Assembly (NCBI GenBank): GCA_002410715.1
Contig: DHOG01000027.1
Coordinates: forward strand, 60,414-79,459
DNA length: 19,046 bases
Reading direction: 5' to 3'
Source: Ruminococcaceae bacterium UBA5396
Lineage (GTDB): Bacteria > Bacillota > Clostridia > Oscillospirales > Acutalibacteraceae
In this document: positions 1-6,539 of the stretch, piece by piece
Position numbering within the stretch: the stretch's first letter is position 1
How the letters are laid out: every line of letters starts with the position of its first letter
Notes under the pieces: generated by a model
What the model was told of the DNA's origin: nothing
Seen by the model: the letters and a program-made list of their open reading frames with translations, nothing else
The model's database searches: none
Translations under genes and position numbers: made by a program

Positions 1-2
1 GT

Positions 3-515
3 GTCGGGGGGGACGACATAGACGAGGCAATCATTCGATATCTACATAACCGATATAATCATATAATCGGTAAACTTACTGCGGAGCAGGTGAAAATATC
101 ACTGGGCTGTGCACTACCTTCAAAGGTTAATCGGTATATGGAAGTGAAAGGACGAAATGCGGTCAGCGGCCTTCCTTGTTTGCAGAAAGTAAGTACATCT
201 GATATATTTGATGCAATCAGTGAGCCTATACAAGATATATTTTCCGCAATTCAACGGGTATTGGAGACCACACCACCGGAGCTTGCAGGAGATATTATGA
301 CTAGCGGTATCTGCCTTAACGGAGGAGCTTCTCTGTTGCCGGGGATGGCGGAGGCTGTTTCAAGAGTCACCGGGGTTGAATGCCGCGTTGCCGAAAATCC
401 TTCTGACTGCGTGGCAATTGGTACGGGAAAATCACTGGAATATGTCGGTATGCTGTTTACGGGTGTCTATGATGTGGGGCAGTTCAGCTTCCCTGTATCT
501 GATTCGGTGCATTAG
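3..515 (+). CDS. mreB: MreB-family rod-shape actin, C-terminal part (5' truncated)
   Basis: The reading frame is open from the first bases of the window, so the 5' end lies outside. The visible 170 residues match the C-terminal half of MreB/Mbl: GGDDIDEAIIRYL near the start, KISLG, then the nucleotide-binding segment ICLNGGASLLPGM and the late motif DCVAIGTGKSLE. MreB polymers run under the membrane and organise lateral wall synthesis with RodA and class B PBPs. A GTG at 90 lies inside this homologous stretch and is not the true start. The tail after GTGKSLE is typical for the family. Whether this is MreB proper, Mbl or MreBH cannot be decided from the C-terminus; in some Firmicutes mbl follows spoIIID, but the upstream gene is not visible. 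A hairpin terminator follows. Confidence 0.9.
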   Translation, partial: VGGDDIDEAIIRYLHNRYNHIIGKLTAEQVKISLGCALPSKVNRYMEVKGRNAVSGLPCLQKVSTSDIFDAISEPIQDIFSAIQRVLETTPPELAGDIMTSGICLNGGASLLPGMAEAVSRVTGVECRVAENPSDCVAIGTGKSLEYVGMLFTGVYDVGQFSFPVSDSVH

Positions 516-552
516 TGATATCCACCGATCATGTAAGATATTTGTTTGCTAA

Positions 553-584
553 ATGACCATCCTTTTAAGAAAAAGGGTGGTCAT
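553..584. terminator. Probable bidirectional terminator between convergent mreB and ku
   Basis: A 14-bp inverted repeat with one G-T wobble (arms 553-566 and 571-584, loop AAGA) sits between the ends of mreB and the minus-strand ku. The inner stem is TTTT/AAAA, but neither side has a long T run, so termination is inferred mostly from position and stem strength. Confidence 0.65.
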
Positions 585-593
585 CCCATATAA

Positions 594-1358
594 TTATGCA
601 CCCTGCTTTGTTTTTTCGATGCTTGCTTTTAACGCTTCCATAAGATCGATTACATTACTCTTTTCTTCTTGAGGCGCAACAATTTCTCTGCCGGCTATTT
701 TGTCTTCGATCATCTTGCGAAGCTTGACTTGATATTCATTCTTGTATTCAGAGGGGTTAAAAGGCGTATTCATCGAGTTTATCAGTGTCTTTGCCATATT
801 CAACTCAGCCTCTGCGACTTCAGGCTTGTTATAACCTTTTGGAAGTGCCTTAATATCATCTGCATAAAACATGGTAGAGATAATCATTCCATCTTCACGT
901 GGGATAATCGCCATCAGGGTATCCTTTGTGCCCATTACGGTTTTCCCGATTGCAATTTTCTGCTCCGCCATCAAAGCAGCGCGTAATAGCTCAAAAGCTT
1001 TTTCTCCACCGGGTTGGGGCGTTACCTGATATGTCCTGTCATAATAAACAGGAGAAATCTGATTAAGTTGGGCGAAATGAAGGATTTGCACTGATTTTTC
1101 TTTTTCGGTTTTAATTCTTTCAAGTTCTTCATCTGTTACAATTACATAATGATCTTTATCATATTCGTAGCCCTTTACAATATCTTCACTTTTTATCTCT
1201 TTACCACAGTGACCACAGGTTTTTTTATACCGAATGCGGCTTTGATCTTCCTTGTGAAGTTGGTTAAAGTGAATGTCATTATCCTGTGTTGCTGTATACA
1301 TCGCAATAGGAATTGCTACCAGACCAAAAGAGATAACTGATTTGTTTGAAACTGCCAT
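594..1358 (-). CDS. ku: Bacterial Ku, DNA end-binding protein (non-homologous end joining)
   Basis: This encodes a 254-residue Ku-core protein. It opens with SNKSVISFGLVAIPI, typical of bacterial Ku, which folds into a ring-shaped homodimer that threads onto double-strand ends and recruits ligase D. Further family signals are RIRYKKTCGHCGKEI with Cys48 and Cys51, IVKGYEYDKDHYVIVTDEEL, a central PQPGGEKAFELLRAAL segment, and NPSEYKNEYQVKLRKMIEDK near residue 210. The C-terminal tail is short and weakly basic, unlike the long Lys-rich tails of some actinobacterial Ku proteins. The start is ATG with GAGGTG just upstream on the minus strand. No ligD is in the window, although ku and ligD are often adjacent. 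In Bacillus subtilis the Ku/LigD pair is expressed in the forespore; a weak sigma-G-like element lies upstream here. Confidence 0.96.
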   Translation of the reverse strand: MAVSNKSVISFGLVAIPIAMYTATQDNDIHFNQLHKEDQSRIRYKKTCGHCGKEIKSEDIVKGYEYDKDHYVIVTDEELERIKTEKEKSVQILHFAQLNQISPVYYDRTYQVTPQPGGEKAFELLRAALMAEQKIAIGKTVMGTKDTLMAIIPREDGMIISTMFYADDIKALPKGYNKPEVAEAELNMAKTLINSMNTPFNPSEYKNEYQVKLRKMIEDKIAGREIVAPQEEKSNVIDLMEALKASIEKTKQGA

Positions 1359-1408
1359 ATCGACACCTCAATATTTAAAAAGTAACAAAAAATCAAGACT
1401 TCTCACAT

Positions 1409-1437
1409 TATTATGGTTGAACTGATTGCATATATCC
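1409..1437 (-). promoter_or_regulatory. Candidate forespore (sigma-G/F-like) promoter for ku
   Basis: Reading the minus strand, GGATA (1437-1433) and CATAATA (1415-1409) are separated by 17 nt. The -10-like box fits the CATNMTA pattern of sigma-G promoters and the -35-like box misses one position of GHATR. The region is AT-rich, so chance is a real alternative. The implied leader is about 45 nt. Confidence 0.25.
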
Positions 1438-1488
1438 AATATATAAGAACACATTTCTTATACAATAATTATTAAAAAGGATTAGGTT

Positions 1489-1962
1489 ATGGAAATCGAA
1501 AGAAAATTTTTAATTGATAGTTTTCCCAATCAACTTCCGCTATTGAGTGAAACCGTGGTATATCAAGGGTATATCTCGGTTGAACCGGTGGTTAGAATAC
1601 GCAGTAAAAAAAGCATGAAGGAGATGGATTACATTCTCTGCTTCAAAAGTGATGGGACTCTGGTCAGACAAGAAATCGAAATACCGATTACCAAGAAAAC
1701 ATTTGATGGACTGAAAGGTTTTCTCAAAGCACCGATGATTGTCAAGGATTATCGGGTATATAAGCTGTCGGATGAGCTAAAACTTGAATGCAGTCTTGTT
1801 GATCGGGGCGAACCGACTGAATTTATGTTTGCAGAGGTTGAATTTAATACGATTGAACAGGCGCTGGCATTTCAGCCTCCTGCTTTTCTTGGGAAAGAAG
1901 TTACCGAGGACCGGTCTTATGGTATGGCTGCGTATTGGGTAAGAAAAAACAAATTACACTGA
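1489..1962 (+). CDS. CYTH-domain triphosphate tunnel metalloenzyme
   Basis: This 157-residue protein starts with MEIERKFLI, the ExExK signature of the CYTH (CyaB/thiamine triphosphatase) superfamily. These enzymes form an eight-stranded beta tunnel and hydrolyse triphosphates, often inorganic tripolyphosphate in bacteria, with divalent metal. Tunnel residues recur in order: VRIRSK near residue 36, LCFKSDG near 50, EIEIP near 63, a basic KDYRVYK near 85, the second metal-binding pair AEVEF near 115, and EVTEDRSYG near the end. The length matches short single-domain bacterial members, which lack the CHAD domain found in some homologues. The start is ATG with an AAAAAGG-like ribosome binding site. 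It is divergent from ku and not obviously in an operon. The true substrate cannot be told from sequence. Confidence 0.9.
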   Translation: MEIERKFLIDSFPNQLPLLSETVVYQGYISVEPVVRIRSKKSMKEMDYILCFKSDGTLVRQEIEIPITKKTFDGLKGFLKAPMIVKDYRVYKLSDELKLECSLVDRGEPTEFMFAEVEFNTIEQALAFQPPAFLGKEVTEDRSYGMAAYWVRKNKLH

Positions 1963-2047
1963 ACGGATTTTATAGTATAATCTGCAAATATCTGCAGAAA
2001 ATATTGTTGGTTCCTGAGATTATTTTACACAGGAGGTTTGACGCTTT

Positions 2048-2191
2048 ATGGACCGTAATGGAAAAAAGCCAAAGCAGAATAAGCAAAACAAGAACCAGCA
2101 GAACGCTCAAAACTGTGATCAGAATTGTGCGCAGAATAATTGCCAGGACAATCGCGCAAAAAACAACAGGCAGCCGGATAAAACCTGCTAA
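2048..2191 (+). CDS. Small Asn/Gln/Lys-rich, Cys-containing peptide (47 aa), unknown function
   Basis: ATG at 2048 follows a full AGGAGG (2031-2036) at 11 nt spacing and reads 47 codons to TAA at 2189-2191. The product begins MDRNGKKPKQNKQNKNQQ. It is nearly all Asn, Gln, Lys, Asp and Cys, with no hydrophobic segment. Four Cys occur, three of them in a spaced pattern (NCDQNCAQNNC) and one as the last residue. A TATAAT (1976-1981) and a poor -35 lie upstream, and a strong hairpin terminator follows within 15 nt, which supports a real independent transcript. Short N/Q/K-rich reading frames are common in clostridial genomes. The composition recalls some spore or intrinsically disordered small proteins, but no family is recognised. 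A longer frame across the same bases is rejected because it overlaps the preceding gene and lacks a matching ribosome binding site. Confidence 0.6.
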   Translation: MDRNGKKPKQNKQNKNQQNAQNCDQNCAQNNCQDNRAKNNRQPDKTC

Positions 2192-2205
2192 TTAGGCTTC
2201 ACAGA

Positions 2206-2240
2206 AAAACAGCTGTCGGATGAATGCCGGCAGCTGTTTT
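2206..2240 (+). terminator. Intrinsic terminator of the small peptide gene
   Basis: Arms 2206-2219 (AAAACAGCTGTCGG) and 2227-2240 (CCGGCAGCTGTTTT) pair with a single mismatch or wobble around a 7-nt loop, and the right arm ends in TTTT. It lies 15 nt after the stop of the 47-residue gene. Confidence 0.85.
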
Positions 2241-2349
2241 GCAATAATGAAGGTTACATTGCCATGATTCCAAAATCGCCAAAAATAAAAACCTAAGCTG
2301 CCATGCATATAAATTTTTTTATTATTCCATTTTTTACACTGAAATTTGC

Positions 2350-2378
2350 TTTACAAATTATAATAAACGTGGTATACT
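2350..2378 (+). promoter_or_regulatory. Sigma-A promoter of the cold-shock gene
   Basis: TTTACA (2350-2355) is followed after exactly 17 nt by TATACT (2373-2378). Transcription would begin near 2385 and give a leader of about 120 nt before the cold-shock start codon, long enough to hold the hairpin at 2407-2460. Confidence 0.75.
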
Positions 2379-2406
2379 ATAAACAATATTTGAGTTGTAC
2401 GAATTG

Positions 2407-2460
2407 ATTAACATGATTTATAAGTCATGGTTCGTAACATGGCTTATAAATCATGTTAAT
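2407..2460 (+). repeat. 23-bp near-perfect hairpin in the cold-shock mRNA leader
   Basis: Arms 2407-2429 and 2438-2460 are reverse complements at 22 of 23 positions; the exception is a U-G wobble in RNA. The loop is 8 nt (2430-2437). Short GTAC blocks flank the stem (2397-2400 and 2466-2469), so it may extend across an internal loop. It lies between the promoter and the ribosome binding site but does not include the GGGGG at 2493-2497. It could be an RNA stability or temperature element, a weak attenuator (it is followed by TTTTA), or a small mobile palindrome. Confidence 0.8.
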
Positions 2461-2504
2461 TTTATGTACGAGAATATTACTATTTTAAACATGGGGGTTT
2501 TTTC

Positions 2505-2717
2505 ATGAATCAAGGAACAGTCAAATGGTTTAACGAAAGCAAAGGGTTTGGATTTATTTCCAACGACGAAGGCGGAGATGACGTTTTTGTTCACTTTTCC
2601 AGCATTGTAAGCGAAGGATTTAAGACCTTGCAGGAAGGTCAGAAGGTTACTTTTGACGTTGAGCAGGATCCCAAAAACAGCAGCAAGCTTCGTGCTGCTA
2701 ATGTTAGACCTCTCTAA
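2505..2717 (+). CDS. Cold-shock protein (CspA family)
   Basis: This 70-residue single cold-shock domain protein has both RNA-binding motifs: KGFGFIS (RNP1) near residues 13-19 and VFVHFSSI (RNP2) near 27-34, within the start [13 protein letters not shown]. Such proteins bind single-stranded RNA and act as RNA chaperones in the cytoplasm. The length is standard and the ATG is preceded by GGGGGT at 7-8 nt. It is monocistronic, with its own promoter, a structured leader of about 120 nt and a terminator right after the stop. Long structured leaders are a known means of post-transcriptional control for csp genes; here the structure is a single long hairpin, not a family recognisable by eye. Confidence 0.97.
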   Translation: MNQGTVKWFNESKGFGFISNDEGGDDVFVHFSSIVSEGFKTLQEGQKVTFDVEQDPKNSSKLRAANVRPL

Positions 2718-2734
2718 TCTTAATTGATTAAACC

Positions 2735-2773
2735 AACAGCCATGTTCACCAGTCGGTGGACGTGGCTGTTTTT
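2735..2773 (+). terminator. Intrinsic terminator of the cold-shock gene
   Basis: A 16-bp stem (2735-2750 with 2755-2770, two wobble positions, AGTC loop) is followed by a T run to 2773. It starts 18 nt after the stop codon. Confidence 0.92.
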
Positions 2774-2852
2774 GTAATTCCTATACAATAGCAAACAAAA
2801 CACCAGTTTATTAATAATTAATAATGTGTTTGCTTTATAAATGTCAATCTTA

Positions 2853-2881
2853 TTGACAAGTTATTGGTATCAATTTATAAT
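2853..2881 (+). promoter_or_regulatory. Perfect-consensus sigma-A promoter of the dehydratase gene
   Basis: TTGACA (2853-2858) and TATAAT (2876-2881) are separated by 17 nt, identical to the consensus in both hexamers. A second TATAAT-like block follows at 2885-2892. Transcription is expected from about 2888. Confidence 0.88.
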
Positions 2882-2922
2882 ACTTTATAATACAACGTGT
2901 CGAATTCGGCTGAAAAAGGTAA

Positions 2923-2946
2923 AATGTATTCATTTCTGAATACATT
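2923..2946 (+). repeat. Perfect 10-bp leader hairpin with tetraloop
   Basis: AATGTATTCA (2923-2932) and TGAATACATT (2937-2946) pair perfectly around TTTC. It lies in the dehydratase leader and covers the ATG of the small overlapping frame at 2924, so it could hide or expose that start. Confidence 0.6.
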
Positions 2947-3064
2947 ACGTTATATTTCCTATGCGATTATTACGATTACCGCAGTACGGAGTATCGGGGG
3001 ACTCTTCTTTGCAGGTTATAAAATGGGTGAAAAAACGGAAATCATTGCTGATCGTGTTATTTGA
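2924..3064 (+). CDS. Possible 46-aa leader peptide overlapping the dehydratase start
   Basis: ATG at 2924, with AAAAAGG a few bases upstream, opens a frame of 46 residues starting MYSFLNTLRYISYAIITITA and ending at TGA 3062-3064. It contains a moderately hydrophobic stretch (YISYAIITITAVRSIGGLFFAG) broken by one Arg. It overlaps the first codons proposed for the dehydratase in another frame. It is the first start with a credible ribosome binding site after the strong promoter. It could be a small membrane or leader peptide coupled to the next gene, or chance. No family is recognised. Confidence 0.3.
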   Translation: MYSFLNTLRYISYAIITITAVRSIGGLFFAGYKMGEKTEIIADRVI

Positions 3065-4883
3065 TATGATACTGGTAGGCAGCATGTATTTTTTTTGCAG
3101 TATAATACTAAATAATAAGGCGGGATTGTTATCCACCGGAGATATTCTTTTCTCGTTAATTGTTCCGGTTGCGGTATATATCTTGACTCTCCTTGCATTT
3201 CAAGTTTATGGGAGTTTGTGGAAGTACGCTGAAATTGAAGAGTTCTTCTTTTGTACAGTAGGTTCATTGACTGCAGGGCTTCTATATGCGGCAGGCTATG
3301 AGCCTCTCGTGGGAATTGTCCCGATGCTGAATAATATACTGGCAGCATACGCCACCGCGCTGGTTTTGGTTTCATATCGTTGCGTTTACAGCATATTAAG
3401 TAAAAAAAATATAAAGTGGAGCGCAAAGGCAAAAAAAAGGCTGATGATTGTTGGGGCCGGCATGGCTGCTGCATCGCTGATTAGTGAAATTAGAAAAAAT
3501 CCAAATAACCGCTTTCTCCCGGTATGTGCAGTGGATGACAACCTCGAAAAGCAGGGACGTTTTATCAATGGACTAAAAATATGCGGAAATATTGAAGATA
3601 TTCCGAAACTGTGTATCGATTATGCAGTTGACACAATTTTCATATGTATCCCAACTGCGACTGTCATTCAGCGCCGGAGGATCCTTGAATTTTGTTCCCA
3701 AACCTCGGCAACAATAAAGATACTGCCTGAAGTTTATCATGCAATAACCGATCCGGTGCACCTTCAGAAAAAGCTGCGTGCCATTCGCGTAGAGGATCTG
3801 ATAGGCCGCCAGGAAAAAAACTTTGACCAGCCTTGTATTAATAATTTTATTTTTGGCAAGGTCGTTCTTATAACCGGCGGTGGCGGCTCAATCGGATCTG
3901 AGCTTTGCAGGCAGGTTGCTTTATCCTCGCCTAAAAAACTAATTATTCTTGATTTCTTTGAAAGCAACGCGTACAGTGTCCAAATGGAGCTTAGTACCAC
4001 TTATAAAGATCTGGATTTGGTAGTTGAGATTGCGACGATTCGTGATGCGGATAAGATGGATGAGTTGTTTTGCAAATATCGTCCGGATGTTGTTTTTCAT
4101 GCTGCCGCACATAAGCATGTACCATTGATGGAACATAATCCTGAAGAGGCTCTCAAAAACAATGCGTGGGGTACCCTTAATGTTGTAAATGCTTCGCAGA
4201 AGTATAAGGTCAGTAACTTCGTACTAATTTCCTCCGATAAAGCAGTTAACCCCACTAACTTTATGGGTGCAACAAAGCGCTTTGCGGAAATGATTGTGCA
4301 AAGCCGAAAAGGCGTTTCGGATACGCAATTTGTAGCAGTCAGGTTCGGGAATGTAGTTGGATCGTCGGGCTCGGTTGTTCCTCTGTTTGAAAAACAGATT
4401 GAACGCGGTGGTCCTGTTACCGTAACACATCCTGAGATAACCCGCTTTTTTATGACCATACCGGAAGCAGTGCAGTTGGTTTTGCAGGCAGCTGTTATGG
4501 CAAAAAACGGTGAGATATTTATTCTTGATATGGGAGAGCCGGTTCGTATTCTTTCCCTCGCTGAGTCAATGATTCGTCTTTCAGGTTTGCGGCCATACGA
4601 AGATATTGATATAGAATTTACCGGTTTGAGGCCTGGTGAAAAGCTTTATGAAGAGCTTTTAATGAATGAGGAAGGTCTTAAATCCACAGCCAACAGACGT
4701 ATTTTCATTGGTCACCAGCCCTCGGTTTCAATACTTGAAATCGAACAGAAATGTGAAAAGCTGCGTGCTGCGGTTGAAACCAAAGATAAAAACATTCTCC
4801 TGCGTGTTATGCAGGAAGTGGTGCCGACATACTGTCCGGATTTTTTGCATAATGGCGATGAACAAGAAGCGGATACAAAATAA
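2961..4883 (+). CDS. Membrane-bound UDP-sugar 4,6-dehydratase / nucleotide-sugar epimerase (WbpM/PglF/CapD type)
   Basis: This is a protein of up to 640 residues with the three-part layout of WbpM and PglF. It has four membrane segments (about residues 28-47, 60-82, 90-112, 116-136), a first Rossmann-like domain beginning RLMIVGAGMAAASLI near 160, and an extended SDR domain from about 300. The SDR domain has the NAD(P)-binding GGGGSIG (Gly306, Gly309, Gly312) and the active-site stretch SSDKAVNPTNFMGATK. There the usual Tyr of YxxxK is Met435 with Lys439, as is characteristic of this dehydratase subfamily. These enzymes make UDP-4-keto-6-deoxy-GlcNAc type sugars for capsule, O-glycan or rare-sugar glycans on the inner membrane face. 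No glycosyltransferases are adjacent. The start is uncertain: ATG 2961 has no clear ribosome binding site, while TTG 3009 (GGGGG 8 nt upstream) and GTG 3027 also fit. The length after 3027 still covers all four membrane segments. Confidence 0.93.
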   Translation: MRLLRLPQYGVSGDSSLQVIKWVKKRKSLLIVLFDMILVGSMYFFCSIILNNKAGLLSTGDILFSLIVPVAVYILTLLAFQVYGSLWKYAEIEEFFFCTVGSLTAGLLYAAGYEPLVGIVPMLNNILAAYATALVLVSYRCVYSILSKKNIKWSAKAKKRLMIVGAGMAAASLISEIRKNPNNRFLPVCAVDDNLEKQGRFINGLKICGNIEDIPKLCIDYAVDTIFICIPTATVIQRRRILEFCSQTSATIKILPEVYHAITDPVHLQKKLRAIRVEDLIGRQEKNFDQPCINNFIFGKVVLITGGGGSIGSELCRQVALSSPKKLIILDFFESNAYSVQMELSTTYKDLDLVVEIATIRDADKMDELFCKYRPDVVFHAAAHKHVPLMEHNPEEALKNNAWGTLNVVNASQKYKVSNFVLISSDKAVNPTNFMGATKRFAEMIVQSRKGVSDTQFVAVRFGNVVGSSGSVVPLFEKQIERGGPVTVTHPEITRFFMTIPEAVQLVLQAAVMAKNGEIFILDMGEPVRILSLAESMIRLSGLRPYEDIDIEFTGLRPGEKLYEELLMNEEGLKSTANRRIFIGHQPSVSILEIEQKCEKLRAAVETKDKNILLRVMQEVVPTYCPDFLHNGDEQEADTK

Positions 4884-4899
4884 GATGTTGCATATACGG

Positions 4900-4942
4900 A
4901 AAAGAAGATGACGCATATTCATTTGTTGCGTCATCTTCTTTT
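4900..4942. terminator. Strong intrinsic terminator after the dehydratase gene
   Basis: A perfect 15-bp inverted repeat (4900-4914 with 4928-4942) whose outer ends are AAAA/TTTT, so it can work in both directions between the convergent dehydratase and rodA genes. Confidence 0.9.
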
Positions 4943-5022
4943 ACAAAATTCGCGCCCTTCATATGTGAAAGATTGAACGTTCGGCATGCAGCTTGAGCAT
5001 AGAGGAGAGTAAAAGAGCTTTA

Positions 5023-5066
5023 GGTGGCTTCCAGCCGCCAGCCGATCTTCTCGGCTTTCAGCCGAG
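5023..5066. repeat. Twin GGCT-YC-AGCC hairpins downstream of rodA
   Basis: Two 7-bp hairpins with 3-nt loops sit close together: 5023-5029/5033-5039 and 5050-5056/5060-5066. Both share the core GGCTTYCAGCC. A competing small hairpin (5041-5045 with 5051-5055) uses part of the second. They stand out as GC-rich in an AT-rich intergenic stretch. No T run follows on either strand, so their role as a terminator is unclear. Confidence 0.5.
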
Positions 5067-5089
5067 GATAGTTGAGTGCCAAACCTATA

Positions 5090-6235
5090 TTAAGACGGTC
5101 GTTTAGAAAAAATTGTATCATGTACACGTGTTTTACTAGAGTAATAAACACTCAACGCAACACCGATTCCCAAAAATAGTGTGGCAAGCGAGCTCCCGCC
5201 TTTACTGAAAAAGGGAAGGGTAATACCTACAACAGGCAGCAGCCGCAGGTTCATACCTAGGTTTATGATCGACTGAAAGCCGATCATTGAAAGGATTCCT
5301 CCGCAAAGAAGTTTTCCCTGCAGGTCGCGCGCTGTCATAAGTTCTCTGAACAGGGCGAACAGAATCAGAACAAGCACTGCAATCACTGCAAGAGAGCCAA
5401 CGAAACCAAATTCCTCACCTGCCACGGTAAAAACAAAGTCGTTATTTCTTGCATAAAGAGGAAGCTTTCCACCCTCAAGATATCCGACGCCCCAGAGCTT
5501 GCCGGATCCGGTTGCAATCAGTGCGTAGTATTGTTGCCAGCCTTCATTATCCTTGTATTTATCAATAAAAATTAAGCTTAGGAAACGTGCCTTTTTACTT
5601 GCATCCATGAAGTTCCACAAAACAGGCACCGCGGCGGCAGCACCGGTCGCTGCAATCAGGAAATAAATTGGTCGCAGTCCCGCAATGAACATCATAGAAG
5701 TGAAAATGCATATAAAAACAAGAGCGGTTCCGTCATCCCCCTGTTTAAATACAAGTAATATCGGAATCGCACCATGAATGCCTAATAATAAAACGGTACG
5801 GAATTCGTTAATCCGTTCATTAACTCTTGATAGATGGGTTGCAAATGAAATAATAAATGTAATTTTAAGAAGCTCGGACGGTTGAAACGTGCCAATAACC
5901 GGAATGGGAATCCATGCTTGGTCATCCGCTACCTTTAGCCCCAAGGGTGTAAAGGTCAGCAGAACCAGAACAAAAGAGATTCCTGATAAAATTGGCCATA
6001 ATCTGCATATAATTTCGTAATCCACCTTTGAAATTGCCAAAGCAGCGATTAAACCTATTAAGAACGCTAAAAGCTGTATAATGAAATCACGGGAGCCAAT
6101 ACTTGACGTATGGCCAACAGAATACACCAAAGCAATCCCATACATAGAAGCCGCTGTACAGGATAAAATCAACAGCCAATCTGAGTTTCGTATATACGAC
6201 GATATTCCGCTTTTCAATTTTTTTACCAGATCCAA
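5090..6235 (-). CDS. rodA: SEDS-family peptidoglycan glycosyltransferase (RodA/FtsW type)
   Basis: This is a 381-residue polytopic membrane protein with about ten hydrophobic segments. SEDS proteins polymerise lipid II into glycan strands with a partner class B PBP; RodA serves elongation and FtsW division. Motifs in order: FQPSELLKI near 117, QGDDGTA at 165-171 (family norm QPDLGT; Asp167 aligns with the catalytic Asp), GSGKLWGVGYLEG with YARNNDFVFTVAGEEFGFVG around 245-275, and NLGMNLRLLPVVGITLPFFSKGGSS near 320. The last is usually FxSYGGSS, here Lys replaces Tyr. RodA is preferred because it is a lone gene outside a dcw cluster, but SpoVE/FtsW cannot be excluded. The start is TTG at 6235 with AAAGGA about 12 nt upstream. 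Its own promoter is predicted at 6296-6324. Confidence 0.92.
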   Translation of the reverse strand: MDLVKKLKSGISSYIRNSDWLLILSCTAASMYGIALVYSVGHTSSIGSRDFIIQLLAFLIGLIAALAISKVDYEIICRLWPILSGISFVLVLLTFTPLGLKVADDQAWIPIPVIGTFQPSELLKITFIISFATHLSRVNERINEFRTVLLLGIHGAIPILLVFKQGDDGTALVFICIFTSMMFIAGLRPIYFLIAATGAAAAVPVLWNFMDASKKARFLSLIFIDKYKDNEGWQQYYALIATGSGKLWGVGYLEGGKLPLYARNNDFVFTVAGEEFGFVGSLAVIAVLVLILFALFRELMTARDLQGKLLCGGILSMIGFQSIINLGMNLRLLPVVGITLPFFSKGGSSLATLFLGIGVALSVYYSSKTRVHDTIFSKRPS

Positions 6236-6295
6236 TGTCGTATACCGTTCCTTTCGAGACTTATGGCTAGGTCATAAATTATTAATACATTAAGT

Positions 6296-6324
6296 ATTGT
6301 ATCAGTTTTCTATTCTTGAATCAA
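6296..6324 (-). promoter_or_regulatory. Sigma-A promoter of rodA
   Basis: On the minus strand TTGATT (6324-6319) and TACAAT (6301-6296) are spaced by 17 nt, giving a leader of about 55 nt before the TTG start. A 7-bp inverted repeat, ACAGTTT (6324-6330) and AAACTGT (6340-6346), abuts the -35 box and could be an operator. Confidence 0.65.
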
Positions 6325-6435
6325 CAGTTTTCCGTTCTTAAACTGTATGATTGTATGATGGGTGAAGCCAAAACAGGGATATCTATGGATGGAGTCAGAA
6401 TGCGGCGTTTGTGGCAACCTATATTATACCGATAA

Positions 6436-6464
6436 TTGCACGCGGGAATAATCTGTGATAAAAT
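6436..6464 (+). promoter_or_regulatory. Sigma-A promoter of the AraC-family regulator
   Basis: TTGCAC (6436-6441) and TAAAAT (6459-6464) are separated by 17 nt, giving a leader of about 70 nt before the preferred GTG start at 6540. The rest of the 6236-6435 interval shows only the divergent rodA promoter and nothing else clear. Confidence 0.6.
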
Positions 6465-6539
6465 AAAGCATACCTTTTTACCAGTATGATAGTAATAATC
6501 GCTTTTTATAGCTCGCTTTTATGGGAGGGGGGAGCAACT

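Noticed and set aside
1935..2195. 86-codon frame overlapping the end of the CYTH gene and the small peptide gene
   Set aside because: It overlaps the CYTH gene, has an odd Arg/Ile/Thr-rich product in its second half, and lacks a good ribosome binding site. The frame starting at 2048 has a full AGGAGG and a matching terminator.
3016..3474. 152-codon minus-strand frame across the dehydratase gene
   Set aside because: It is antisense to a strong family match and has no promoter or ribosome binding site evidence.
6486..6539. Upstream in-frame ATG for the AraC-family gene
   Set aside because: There is no ribosome binding site before it, while GGGAGGGGGGAG lies right before GTG 6540. The extra 18 residues do not look like part of the domain.
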